In this document: piece by piece, positions 7,199 through 15,781 of the stretch
How the letters are laid out: the number at the start of each line of letters is the position of its first letter
Numbering within the stretch: the stretch's first letter is position 1
NCBI RefSeq assembly: GCF_016772275.1
Contig: NZ_CP065425.1
Coordinates: 4,245,806-4,309,805, forward strand
Direction of reading: 5' to 3'
From: Heyndrickxia vini
GTDB taxonomy: Bacteria > Bacillota > Bacilli > Bacillales > Bacillaceae_C
DNA: 64,000 bases
Translations under genes and position numbers: made by a program
Notes under the pieces: generated by a model
What the model saw: the letters and a program-made list of their open reading frames with translations, nothing else
The model's database searches: none
What the model was told of the DNA's origin: nothing

Positions 7199-9073
7199 TT
7201 ATAAAAGTTCGTCTGGAATAAGAGCATTACCATCCCTAAATTCTTGATCGACTAAGATAACATTATTTAAATTGGCAGACTTCCATATTGACTCTGGAAT
7301 GTGTTCAAATACTATCATCTGAAACGTTTGGCCATATACTTCATTAATATGAGTTATAAAGTTGTTAAGGACGGTAAAAGCAATCGTTATTTTGGTTCTA
7401 TCATCTTGTGGTATCTGTGACCATTTTTTTGTGTTTTTCTTGTTTCCTTCCTCACCGTAATATGGTCTACTAGGCTGATCCAAGATTAGAAGACTTGGAA
7501 CATAAGGAGCACCTTGTTTTATTATCAACTCATGTATTCCAAGCATAAAACAAAGATGCATAAACATATGATTTGAACTACTTCCTACAACAGAAGGGAC
7601 AAGTGCAGTAGGTTTTTTCAACTGTAAAACCTTGGTTTTATAATCAAATACAGATTGATAATCCTTGTAGATTCCAAGTGCATTAGAAGATTTGTCTAGA
7701 TATCTTTGAACAAGTTCTTCTAGCAACCTGATAACTAAACTTCTATCAATAATTTCTGTCTCAAGTTTTGATTTAAGTTGTTCAAGTTCATCTTTCTTTT
7801 TTTCTAGATCCTCTTCATTGAAAATCTCTTGATCTCCATGTTTAAATAACCTTAATTTAGATTTTATTTCCCCAATGAATACGAATTTTTCAATTTCTGT
7901 GTTAAAAGATTTTTTATTTTGCGGAACTTTATCTATATCTTTTTGAATTTCATCAAGTTGCTTTGTTAGTTTTTTAAGATCATCATCTAAATTTATGTCA
8001 AATGGCCTTTTGTTACTTATATCCTTTTTAATCTTATTCATTTCAGTTTCAAGAAAATCAAGCAATTCAGTAAGAATAGGATGTTGTATAAGATGTCCGT
8101 AATTTTCTCTTAGATGATCTACTGGTTTGAGACTTTCAAATGTCTCCGACTGAAGTTTTTTGAATCCACTATACTCATTTTTAAATTTATTATAACTTCT
8201 AATTTTATGCTTGATTTCATTCTTCTTTTTTTGTAATCTTTCAAGCTCCTTCATATTTTCGGATGTATTTAAAAATTGAACATTTTCAACTACATGCTGT
8301 AAGTTACCTATATCCTCATTTAAGCTATTTGTTTCAAGTGAAATTAAATCGTATTCTTTTGCCTGTTTAACTATTGATCTTAGCTCACTATCAAATACAC
8401 TATTTTCTTTTAAGATAGCATTTTTTCGTCGCTCCAATTTCAAAATGTCTTTTTCTAATGTATTAATCTTGTCCTTTATTATTATGTTATTAACGGTATC
8501 AATTCCAATAGCTAGGTCAAATATTCTATGAAGGGCTTCTTTGTATTTTTCATCATTTTGTTTATCGAAAAAAACTTCACTATGGTCAATAGTATCTCCA
8601 GATTGTGTATTGAATAAAAAGAAATATCGTAGCGATATTTTACTTCCAGCCTTTAATTTTTTCCCACTGTATGGAATAGTTACATTGCTATCAATCGAAA
8701 ACTCCCTTTCAATTACAGCTTTTAATTCATCTTCGGTAATGTTTGGAGTAGGCTCATTTGGAACATCACCGATTGGGGAGAAATAGTATGATGAACTTAC
8801 TTTTCGATTTTCACTTAACGCCCCTCTAGCAATTACATATTGCTTATCGTTTATCTCAAATTTAAGACCGTACCAATTGATATTCTCATTAATTTTTTCA
8901 TCAGGTATTTTTGTTTTACTGGCAAAGAAACAATAATCTACAATATCAATAATTACGGACTTGCCTGTACCACTTTCACCTGTAATTACATTTATTTTGT
9001 TCTCAAAAAAGGGGATTGAACGTATCTTTTTATTTTTGAGCCACAAATTTATTTCATTAATTACGAATCTCAT
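7199..9073 (-). CDS. ABC-3C system ATPase (DUF3732 family)
   Basis: 624 residues. Walker A GESGTGKS is at 32-39 within an SMC/RecN-like N-terminus. A long coiled-coil region occupies about 200-470. Near the C-terminus SLLILDQPSRPYY is the modified Walker B of DUF3732 proteins. These are the ATPases of ABC-3C three-component systems, described by comparative genomics as predicted conflict or defence systems in which an ATPase and a small middle component control a component bearing an effector domain. The start overlaps the stop of the middle component by four bases (ATGA), so the three genes are one operon. The trigger and target are unknown. Confidence 0.85.
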   Translation of the reverse strand: MRFVINEINLWLKNKKIRSIPFFENKINVITGESGTGKSVIIDIVDYCFFASKTKIPDEKINENINWYGLKFEINDKQYVIARGALSENRKVSSSYYFSPIGDVPNEPTPNITEDELKAVIEREFSIDSNVTIPYSGKKLKAGSKISLRYFFLFNTQSGDTIDHSEVFFDKQNDEKYKEALHRIFDLAIGIDTVNNIIIKDKINTLEKDILKLERRKNAILKENSVFDSELRSIVKQAKEYDLISLETNSLNEDIGNLQHVVENVQFLNTSENMKELERLQKKKNEIKHKIRSYNKFKNEYSGFKKLQSETFESLKPVDHLRENYGHLIQHPILTELLDFLETEMNKIKKDISNKRPFDINLDDDLKKLTKQLDEIQKDIDKVPQNKKSFNTEIEKFVFIGEIKSKLRLFKHGDQEIFNEEDLEKKKDELEQLKSKLETEIIDRSLVIRLLEELVQRYLDKSSNALGIYKDYQSVFDYKTKVLQLKKPTALVPSVVGSSSNHMFMHLCFMLGIHELIIKQGAPYVPSLLILDQPSRPYYGEEGNKKNTKKWSQIPQDDRTKITIAFTVLNNFITHINEVYGQTFQMIVFEHIPESIWKSANLNNVILVDQEFRDGNALIPDELL

Positions 9074-9534
9074 AATTTCACCTTCAATTGTAGGTATAGG
9101 TTCTTATCATTGTCATTAAGAATTTCTGATAATTTTTTCCCAGCTATTGAAATATTGAACGCTCTTAGTCCATACGCCTCTTTGTTTATTGCAAGTTTTT
9201 TTTCTGGGTTAATAGAAATTTCAGAATTCTCTATTCTTATAAGTTCTATCTCTTTAAGTAATATTATTGAATTCACTGACAAAGTCAGAAGTGAATAGTA
9301 ACGGTCGTTATAATTTGAAAAGAAATCGGGCTTTTTAATTATAAATTCCTCAAGACTACGCAAGGTAGTGTTGTTGTTTTTCAAGAAATCGAGTGTGCCT
9401 TGATGCGAAATAAAAGGGAATATAAGCATTGATTTAGCGACGCTTATGGTTTGTAAATGAAAAAGTACTGAATAAATAGCTATTGCACCAATCATTTCAT
9501 TATTATATAGATTTTTTGGGGTCATCATGCTCAT
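9070..9534 (-). CDS. ABC-3C middle component
   Basis: 154 residues, small and helical, with the NNEMIGAIAIYSVLFHL start typical of the middle components placed between effector and ATPase in ABC-3C operons. ATG 9534 was chosen because GGGAGG lies six bases upstream; a longer frame up to 9564 has no such site. It overlaps the 3' end of the upstream gene by 32 bases and the ATPase start by four. It probably bridges the effector and the ATPase. Confidence 0.75.
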   Translation of the reverse strand: MSMMTPKNLYNNEMIGAIAIYSVLFHLQTISVAKSMLIFPFISHQGTLDFLKNNNTTLRSLEEFIIKKPDFFSNYNDRYYSLLTLSVNSIILLKEIELIRIENSEISINPEKKLAINKEAYGLRAFNISIAGKKLSEILNDNDKNLYLQLKVKL

Positions 9535-10765
9535 ACTTTTCCTCCCAGTCAATTCGCCACCCAATTAAGGGCTCATTGGACAACAAATAAAATTGACCAT
9601 TACTCAATTCAGTATCAAGCGCTGTCTCATCAAAGACAAGTTCATTTTTTCTAACAGCGTCTAAGCATTTCAGAGCAGCTAATACGATATCCTTTTCTGA
9701 GGGCGCTGTTCCAAACATTTTTAAATCCACATTAATTTCCCGATGAACTTCGTCATGACAATTTCTCCACCTTGCGATACAGTCATTGTTGAATTCATCG
9801 ATTTGTTCCTGCACTATAAGTCCTCTATTAAGCCATTCCTTCAAATGGTTATTGATCTGTAACATAGAACTTGCAAGCCTAAGCATTTCCGAAGTTGCAG
9901 TCTTATCTAATGCTAAAATGTCAATAAGTTGTTTAATAAATACTTGTTGTTCTATAGGCTTATCAAAGTGAATGGGGTTTTTATTTATGGGTAACTTTTC
10001 ATTTCTACCTTTATCAAAGTATAAATGATAATCATGGTAAAACTCTTCAAAGCTAATTACATTTTTAACTTTCGATTTAGTATTGATGTAGTTACGTTGT
10101 CTTAAATTACTGTCCACAGCATTAAATACATCCTCAATTTTTGATTCTTTTACCTGTTTCCCTTTGATTCTGCTTTTTATTTTTAAAATCAAATCGTCTT
10201 GATCTAGTTCAAATTCAAGTTTAGTAAGAAACTTAGTAAGCCACTTTTGTGTTTGTTTTTTAAGCGATTCAACATACTTCTTAATATCCTCATCAGCGGT
10301 GGTTGATTGTAAATCCTCTAAGTATCCCTTTACTTCCAAAATATTAATTGACTTCTGTTTAAAGCATTTAATTTTTTGAAGGAATTTGTTACTCTCATTA
10401 CTAGCCTTGTTTGAAACGAGTATGAAAGAAGTTTGCTCTATAAAAGCAAGTTGCTCATCACTTTTTGACCTCCCACCTAACGGATCATTTATTATATTGA
10501 CCCAATTAGAAAGTGTTTTCCACAAGTCACTGTCCCGTTCAGTTAGATTAACAGCTTTTCCTGAAGCATTAGTTTGTATTGAATGTTTCAATTGCAGTAA
10601 GACTTGCGAACCATCATTCAAATCGATATGTACATCGTCTTTAACTTCAATACCTATTTTCTGGCCTTCTTCCAGACCTAGTAATAGATAAAGAAAATAA
10701 TAATATTGATAATCAAAGCCTATTGATTTATCTTCTGCATTTGTTTTATCCTGAAAACTTTTCAA
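9503..10765 (-). CDS. ABC-3C effector component with N-terminal nuclease-like domain
   Basis: 420 residues from TTG 10765, chosen because GAGGTGG stands five bases before it; the frame is open 14 codons further up without a ribosome binding site. Early in the protein GFDYQYYYFLYLLLGLEEG, then IEVKDDVHI and LLQLKHS, resemble the dsDNA nuclease domain (DUF4297/Cap4-like PD-(D/E)xK) used as an effector in defence systems. The C-terminus ends with the LSNEPLIGWRIDW segment found in ABC-3C C-terminal domains. It is the first gene of the operon. Inferred role: DNA cleavage when the ATPase detects infection. Confidence 0.75.
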   Translation of the reverse strand: MKSFQDKTNAEDKSIGFDYQYYYFLYLLLGLEEGQKIGIEVKDDVHIDLNDGSQVLLQLKHSIQTNASGKAVNLTERDSDLWKTLSNWVNIINDPLGGRSKSDEQLAFIEQTSFILVSNKASNESNKFLQKIKCFKQKSINILEVKGYLEDLQSTTADEDIKKYVESLKKQTQKWLTKFLTKLEFELDQDDLILKIKSRIKGKQVKESKIEDVFNAVDSNLRQRNYINTKSKVKNVISFEEFYHDYHLYFDKGRNEKLPINKNPIHFDKPIEQQVFIKQLIDILALDKTATSEMLRLASSMLQINNHLKEWLNRGLIVQEQIDEFNNDCIARWRNCHDEVHREINVDLKMFGTAPSEKDIVLAALKCLDAVRKNELVFDETALDTELSNGQFYLLSNEPLIGWRIDWEEKYEHDDPKKSI

Positions 10766-11246
10766 TAATACCACCTCTATCAATGCCTTTTTGATAAGAT
10801 TCGACAAATTCCTTTAATTTCCTTTCTATTTTAAAACATAAAAGCTGAAAACTTCTTGGCAGACTTGTGCGTACAAAAGAATTTGAAGTAAGTATCATGC
10901 AGCTTTGAAGAGGGTAAGCCTTGATTCAAAATGAGTACTCTGACCATTCGGCATTGGGGGGTATCTTCAGAAGCCCGTATTTGCATTTTCTGGCTATTTC
11001 TTAAATTACTATCAAAGTTTTCTCCAGACTCATCTGGATTTTCTACAAATATCGCTTTAAACCTATTTATATTTGTAAGAGTCCAAATAGGCTCTCCCAA
11101 GGGGACGGGTCTAGCGGTTCATTTTTATGATAAAAACTATTTAGACCGTACCCTAGTTAATCCATTTGTGTTCTTTTTTTACGACTTTTAAACTAACAAG
11201 TTGTACTACTTTCATAATATACTAGATACTCCTATAAATCCATAAA
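10766..11246. other. Gene-poor spacer between defence modules
   Basis: Two short overlapping open frames on opposite strands (10831-11100 minus, 10931-11191 plus) lack ribosome binding sites and recognisable motifs. The sequence around 11095-11125 (GGGGACGGGTCTAGCGG) is more GC-rich than the surroundings and may be a decayed insertion. No gene is supported. Confidence 0.4.
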
Positions 11247-11274
11247 TTGTTAATTATCAGACGTGATTTATGAT
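11247..11274 (+). promoter_or_regulatory. Promoter of the GIY-YIG/DUF2075 gene
   Basis: TTGTTA (11247-11252), 16-bp spacer, TATGAT (11269-11274). A transcript would start near 11281, downstream of a GTG at 11263, which supports ATG 11311 as the start of the gene. Confidence 0.55.
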
Positions 11275-11310
11275 ACTATTATCTTAAAAAGAGATAATGG
11301 GGCTACAAAC

Positions 11311-12957
11311 ATGTGTGAATTAGTATATGAAAAGAGAGATTTTACACGGGATTCTGATTATACCGTTAAGACAGTTCATCTAAATAATTATCCTATCGTC
11401 TATATTCTATATAATGAGAAAAACAGGCCATCAGCTTATATTGGTCAAACCGTTCATGCTACAAGAAGGTTAAAGAATCATATAGAGGATAATCGGAGAA
11501 AAGATTTAAATCGCACTATCCTAATTGGACATGAGAAGTTTAATCAATCAGCAACGTATAATATTGAGTCAAATTTGATTAACTATTTCATTGCTGATAA
11601 TCACTATCAACTACAAAATGTTAGCCAGACTAGCTCAAGGGAAATGCACAATTATTATGAGAAATCATTCTATAATGAAGATCTTTTTCAAGCAATTTGG
11701 GAGAAGCTTCGTGAGGAGAAAATTGTGAGTGATACCCTGGAAAACCTTCGGAACAAAGATATTTATAAACTATCACCTTATAAAGAATTATCACCTCTGC
11801 AGCTGGATATTAAAAATAAAATTCTTGATTTCTGTAAGGAACATATCAAATTAGAAGGCAACCATGTGATTACAGTTGAAGGAGATGCTGGGACGGGTAA
11901 AAGTGTCCTATTAAGCTCTTTGTTTAACACTCTTCAGGATTTATCAAAGGATAGTAGCTCTCTTCTGCATGGAACCGACAATTACTTGCTTGTGAATAAT
12001 GGCGAGATGCTGAAGACGTATAAAAATATTGCCAACAGCTTGCCGAATATAAAGAAAAAGAATCTCATGAAGCCAACACCGTTTATTAATGAGAAAACGA
12101 AGTCAGAAGCTTTAGCAGATATTGTTCTCATAGACGAAGCACATCTTCTATTAACAAAGGAAGATAGCTATAACAATTTTAACTATAAAAATCAGTTGGA
12201 TGAAATTATTAAACGTAGCAAGATTACCATCGTCATCTTTGACCCAAAGCAAGTATTAAAGATTAAAAGCTACTGGAACGAACGCTTACTTGAGGAAATT
12301 ACAAATCACTATTCAGCCAAAAATGTCAAACTTACAGACCAAATGCGGATGAATGCTAACCCTGAAACAATGAAGTGGATTAATCGTTTTATTGCCAAAG
12401 AGGTTCTTCCATTACCAGCAGAAACAGGATCTTCCTTTGAACTAAAAATATTTAAAGATGCTGAATCGTTTAAAAGTGCTTTAGAATGTAAGAATAATGA
12501 AGTAGGTCTATCACGTATTGTTTCAACCTTTGATTACTTACATAAAAAAGATAAGAAAACTTACATTGTCGATGAAGATGGAATAAATATGCCTTGGAAT
12601 AACACCATGAATAATGTGGCATGGGCTGAGAATCCTGAATCCATTAGAGAAGTAGGTTCCATCTATACTGTTCAAGGCTTTGATCTTAACTATGTCGGTG
12701 TAGTTCTTGGCCCTTCGGTTAGCTATAATGAAGATGAAGACCAATTAGTTATCGATACATCTAAATATAAAGATACAGGGGCATTCGCTTCACGCTCTGA
12801 CTTATCACCAGAGAAGAACCAAGAAATTAAGGAAGAAATCATCCTCAATTCCATCAACGTTTTAATGAAGAGAGGCATTCACGGCCTATACATTTATGCT
12901 ACAGACCCTATTTTAAGAAGACATCTATTAGAGTTAGAAAGGAGAAGAAAGGCTTGA
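11311..12957 (+). CDS. GIY-YIG nuclease fused to DUF2075 superfamily 1 helicase
   Basis: 548 residues from ATG 11311. Residues 29-95 form a GIY-YIG nuclease: YILYNEKNRPSAYIGQT with the following Arg-Arg (52-53) and E86 as the likely metal ligand. Residues 160-548 form a DUF2075 helicase: Walker A GDAGTGKS at 191-198 and DEAH at 274-277, with a late TVQGFDLNYVGV motif VI-like region. The next gene, a MazG-like pyrophosphohydrolase, overlaps the stop codon by four bases, and the pairing suggests one functional unit, probably nucleic-acid cleavage plus nucleotide clean-up in phage defence. The exact pathway is not established. Confidence 0.85.
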   Translation: MCELVYEKRDFTRDSDYTVKTVHLNNYPIVYILYNEKNRPSAYIGQTVHATRRLKNHIEDNRRKDLNRTILIGHEKFNQSATYNIESNLINYFIADNHYQLQNVSQTSSREMHNYYEKSFYNEDLFQAIWEKLREEKIVSDTLENLRNKDIYKLSPYKELSPLQLDIKNKILDFCKEHIKLEGNHVITVEGDAGTGKSVLLSSLFNTLQDLSKDSSSLLHGTDNYLLVNNGEMLKTYKNIANSLPNIKKKNLMKPTPFINEKTKSEALADIVLIDEAHLLLTKEDSYNNFNYKNQLDEIIKRSKITIVIFDPKQVLKIKSYWNERLLEEITNHYSAKNVKLTDQMRMNANPETMKWINRFIAKEVLPLPAETGSSFELKIFKDAESFKSALECKNNEVGLSRIVSTFDYLHKKDKKTYIVDEDGINMPWNNTMNNVAWAENPESIREVGSIYTVQGFDLNYVGVVLGPSVSYNEDEDQLVIDTSKYKDTGAFASRSDLSPEKNQEIKEEIILNSINVLMKRGIHGLYIYATDPILRRHLLELERRRKA

Positions 12958-13256
12958 GCGATATTCAATACTTAATCAATAAAATTAACAGATTCCGAGA
13001 TGAGCGTAACTGGAGACAATACCATAATCCCAAAGACCTTGCTATCTCTATTTCTATTGAAGCAGCCGAACTACTAGAAGACTTTCAATGGATTAGTAGC
13101 GAGGAAGCACTTAAAACAAAGAAAGAAAACATCCGTGAAGAAATCGCGGATGTCTTAATCTACTCATTGATGTTGTGTTCTGACCTTAGGTTGGATGTTA
13201 AAGAGATTGTAGAAGAGAAGATCTTGAAGAATGGAAGGAAGTATCCTATTGGTTGA
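12954..13256 (+). CDS. MazG-like nucleotide pyrophosphohydrolase
   Basis: 100 residues, the usual size of the single-domain MazG-like all-alpha NTP pyrophosphatases. The metal site is visible as IEAAELLEDF followed by EEIADVLIYSLML. Such enzymes hydrolyse (d)NTPs to monophosphates and pyrophosphate. It starts with TTG inside the stop of the helicase gene (TTGA overlap) with GGAG nine bases upstream, so it is translated from the same mRNA. Confidence 0.85.
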   Translation: MSDIQYLINKINRFRDERNWRQYHNPKDLAISISIEAAELLEDFQWISSEEALKTKKENIREEIADVLIYSLMLCSDLRLDVKEIVEEKILKNGRKYPIG

Positions 13257-13301
13257 GTATTGGGTACTTCCTCTTTCGCATTGGGACTTCTATTATTAGA
13301 A

Positions 13302-13319
13302 AACGGTACCAACCGTTTC
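13302..13319. terminator. Hairpin between convergent genes
   Basis: AAACGG/CCGTTT six-bp arms with a TACCAA loop between the MazG-like gene (plus) and the recombinase gene (minus). Weak, probably shared by both. Confidence 0.4.
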
Positions 13320-13320
13320 A

Positions 13321-14811
13321 TTACTTTATGTTATTAAGATTTTCAAAATCAAAATGATATATAACATCTTTTATGCGTCGATCCTTTGTTTTTTTTCCTT
13401 GAGTTACATGAACTTCTTTAATTACAGAATGAAAAAATATCTTCTTTTCGTCATCAGAGATTGTATGGTAAAAGTCTTCAAAGTTCTTAATAGAAAATTC
13501 TATAATGTCCATTATTGACTCATTTTGTTTTAGCTCAATTTGCTTAGTAATGTCAGCAAGCGCAGATTTTATTTTGTTTATTTCATCTTGTTTTACAGCT
13601 AAATGGGATTTTATCATATCGGCATCTAGATTAAGAGATGGGTCACTAGAGTGTTCCATTATTTTTAACATCTCTCTTTCTAACTTTTCTATCTGCTTTT
13701 TTAGATTACTAGCTTCCTTTTCTAAAGGATTTAATTCATAGTCCAATATTGACTGTGTAACAGAGTAAATAGCGGATGGTGAAACTTTTTCCTTGAAATG
13801 TTGTAAGAAATCCTTAAGTACAAATTCTTCAGCATACTCCTTTTTAATAAGATTGGAAGAACACACACTACTACCACTGTTTTTATTTTTATTGCACTGA
13901 TAATACTTATATTTCGGACCACTGTTGCCTTGAACCATTGGTCCCAAGCATTGTGGACATTTAAGTATTCCACTCAATGGGAAAGATCCTGGATGTACCT
14001 TTCGGGGTGTGAAACTTCTTACTTGCATAACCTTCCTTGTTTCATCCCACAAAGACTTTTCAATGATTGGAGTATGTTGCCCTTTTGTATATTCCCCTCG
14101 CCATTTGCTATTCCCTATATACCGCTGGTTCTCAAGTACCGTTTTAACTGCATTAACTGTCCATTCTTTTCCATTTTTAGTCTTAATTCCTTGAACATTA
14201 AGGTTTGCAGCAATCTTTTTATATCCCCACTTTTCTAAGGAGTACTTATCAAAAATATATTTAACAACTTTCGCTTCCTCAGGAAGTATTGATAATTTCT
14301 TATTTATAACTTCATATCCATAATTCTTCCCGCCAAGAAAGTCTCCATTTTCAGCTCTTTTTTCCATTCCCGAATTCGTTCGAAACGTGATAAATTCCCT
14401 TTCTAATTCGGCGACTAAAGCTAAAACATGAACAAGGATCTTAGCTGTAGAATCCTCTGTATTAATGCTATCGGCTATTGATATAATATGTTTGTCAATT
14501 TGGTTTAGTTTCTTCATTAAATACAATGTATCTAACGAATCACGAGAGAGTCTATCTTGCTTATAGACAATGATATAATCTATTTCCTCTTCTTCTTTTA
14601 GCACTCTGTTATACATTTCAATAAAACCGTCTCTACCTTTAAATGAACTACCTGACTTTAAATCATCGACATAAATATCAACTAGTTCTATGTTGTTTTT
14701 ATTACAATAATTGATAATTTCATCCTCTTGTTTTTCCAAAGACGTGTTTCCAAAGTCCTTTTCTGATCGAGGACTTCTTCTTTTATAACCAACAGCTCTT
14801 TTTTTCCTCAT
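13321..14811 (-). CDS. Large serine recombinase (stand-alone)
   Basis: 496 residues. Resolvase-type catalytic domain at 1-150 (GYKRRSPRS with the nucleophilic Ser, VYKQDRLSRDSLDTLY), recombinase domain about 165-270 (YGYEVINK, YKKIAANLNVQGI), zinc ribbon CPQC...C near 290-335, then a long coiled coil to the end. This is the layout of phage integrases such as phiC31 and of SCC Ccr proteins. Its ATG overlaps the stop of a 58-residue gene as TAATG, so the pair is co-translated. It may cut and join one of the attachment sites; which site each of the five recombinases uses is unknown. Confidence 0.9.
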   Translation of the reverse strand: MRKKRAVGYKRRSPRSEKDFGNTSLEKQEDEIINYCNKNNIELVDIYVDDLKSGSSFKGRDGFIEMYNRVLKEEEEIDYIIVYKQDRLSRDSLDTLYLMKKLNQIDKHIISIADSINTEDSTAKILVHVLALVAELEREFITFRTNSGMEKRAENGDFLGGKNYGYEVINKKLSILPEEAKVVKYIFDKYSLEKWGYKKIAANLNVQGIKTKNGKEWTVNAVKTVLENQRYIGNSKWRGEYTKGQHTPIIEKSLWDETRKVMQVRSFTPRKVHPGSFPLSGILKCPQCLGPMVQGNSGPKYKYYQCNKNKNSGSSVCSSNLIKKEYAEEFVLKDFLQHFKEKVSPSAIYSVTQSILDYELNPLEKEASNLKKQIEKLEREMLKIMEHSSDPSLNLDADMIKSHLAVKQDEINKIKSALADITKQIELKQNESIMDIIEFSIKNFEDFYHTISDDEKKIFFHSVIKEVHVTQGKKTKDRRIKDVIYHFDFENLNNIK

Positions 14812-14987
14812 TAAGTTGTTTCCTCGCTTTTACTTCTAAGATTCATTTCTATTTGATTCGAATATTTAATTATTAAATCTGAAAAGCAGTGTAAAAAATC
14901 TAATGCCTTAACCTCCTCCAAATCTACTTCAGTAGTTAAAACTGATTCATAATGTTGTTTGTAATCAAGTTGTATGTTTTTTTTCAT
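14811..14987 (-). CDS. Small protein translationally coupled to the recombinase
   Basis: 58 residues from ATG 14987, chosen because AGAGGTG lies six bases upstream; the frame is open further but without such a site. It is acidic and helical, with no recognisable domain. Its stop overlaps the recombinase ATG (TAATG). It could be a recombination directionality factor or an accessory protein, by position only. Confidence 0.6.
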   Translation of the reverse strand: MKKNIQLDYKQHYESVLTTEVDLEEVKALDFLHCFSDLIIKYSNQIEMNLRSKSEETT

Positions 14988-15082
14988 TAGTAACACCTCT
15001 ATCAAAATGGTTATGTTCTTGAATAATGAAATGTACCTCAAGCCCACCTCAATGAATGACTAGATTAATAAGTCGGCTAAAT

Positions 15083-15148
15083 AAAAAAGCACCACTAACA
15101 ATAGTCGAAAAAAAGAAATTTCCTCAACAGATTGCTAGCGGTACTTCC
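15083..15148 (-). terminator. Hairpin family copy 1 (terminator or attenuator)
   Basis: On the minus strand GGAAGTACCGCTAGCAAT pairs, with three G-U or mismatched positions, with ATTGTTAGTGGTGCTT, followed by a T-run. It shares the CGGAAG(C/T)ACCG start and GGTGCTTTTTT end with copies at 15477-15540 and 19733-19789. It lies 59 bp after the stop of the 74-residue gene and about 95 bp before the 58-residue gene. Confidence 0.65.
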
Positions 15149-15206
15149 GCGCAGTTTATAAGCTTTAATACATATTAGGTTTTAAATTTCCTCTTTTTAT
15201 GATAAA

Positions 15207-15431
15207 TCACTTCAAATTATATGGCGAGCATAAGTACCTTTTAATTATTAAAAAATTTTTTTTAATAAGACTATGAGCTTTTGAAAGAATTTTATAATCA
15301 TATTTGCTCATAGTTTGACTAGCCTTAACATTTTGGGTTAATAGTAATGGGCATATAAAATATTCCTTACATGCTATCCTAATATATACAATGGCTCTTT
15401 GTTTTCTAGGTTTTAATAAAACATTATACAA
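15207..15431 (-). CDS. Small basic protein, possible recombinase remnant
   Basis: 74 residues from TTG 15431; GAGGAGG lies seven bases upstream, which decides the start. The segment RAIVYIRIAC near residue 12 recalls the first strand of serine recombinases (usually IVYIRVS), but the nucleophilic Ser is replaced and the rest does not follow the fold. It may be a decayed or repurposed N-terminus. A promoter and terminator hairpin lie in its leader. Confidence 0.5.
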   Translation of the reverse strand: MYNVLLKPRKQRAIVYIRIACKEYFICPLLLTQNVKASQTMSKYDYKILSKAHSLIKKNFLIIKRYLCSPYNLK

Positions 15432-15476
15432 TTAAATTCCTCCTCGATTTTTCATCCCAAAACTGTTTGTTCAAAT

Positions 15477-15540
15477 AAAAAAGCACCGCCAACTCACCTT
15501 TGAATAATTCTTCAAAAGTGAGTTAACGGTGCTTCCGTTT
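15477..15540 (-). terminator. Hairpin family copy 2 in a leader region
   Basis: On the minus strand CGGAAGCACCGTTAACTCAC pairs with the GTGAGTTGGCGGTGC half, followed by TTTTTTATTT. It stands about 25 bp after a good minus-strand promoter and 45 bp before the 74-residue gene, so any transcript of that gene must pass it. That is the geometry of a transcription attenuator. Confidence 0.65.
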
Positions 15541-15563
15541 TTCAATATTTAATTCTTAATTTC

Positions 15564-15592
15564 ATGATAGCTTGCATAAATACTGGTGTAAA
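15564..15592 (-). promoter_or_regulatory. Promoter in front of hairpin copy 2
   Basis: Minus strand TTTACA (15592-15587), 17-bp spacer, TATCAT (15569-15564). Confidence 0.55.
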
Positions 15593-15647
15593 GAAAAAGT
15601 ACACATTTAATTACAAAATCGGTATCTTGCACATCATTGGTCATTAC

Positions 15648-15699
15648 CATTCGGTAGGCTGCACGACTTGGTATCCCTAATCGTGCAGCCTACCGAATG
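15648..15699. repeat. Perfect 19-bp inverted repeat with 14-base loop
   Basis: CATTCGGTAGGCTGCACGA (15648-15666) and its exact reverse complement (15681-15699). A partial third copy, TTCGGTAGG, lies at about 15732-15740. Neither strand has a T-run, so it is not a normal intrinsic terminator. It is located just after the tandem recombinase operon; it may be a protein-binding site or a replication or transfer structure. Confidence 0.7.
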
Positions 15700-15781
15700 C
15701 ATATGCTGAAAACATTGTGATTTCATAGGCTTTCGGTAGGTTTCAATAAATCAGTTGAAAATCATTATTGAAATAGTTCGG

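Noticed and set aside
10831..11191. Two overlapping opposite-strand frames (89 and 86 codons)
   Set aside because: No ribosome binding sites and no recognisable domain; low-complexity spacer or decayed insert.
15648..15699. Intrinsic terminator of the recombinase operon
   Set aside because: The stem is perfect but neither side has a T-run, so it was listed as an inverted repeat instead.
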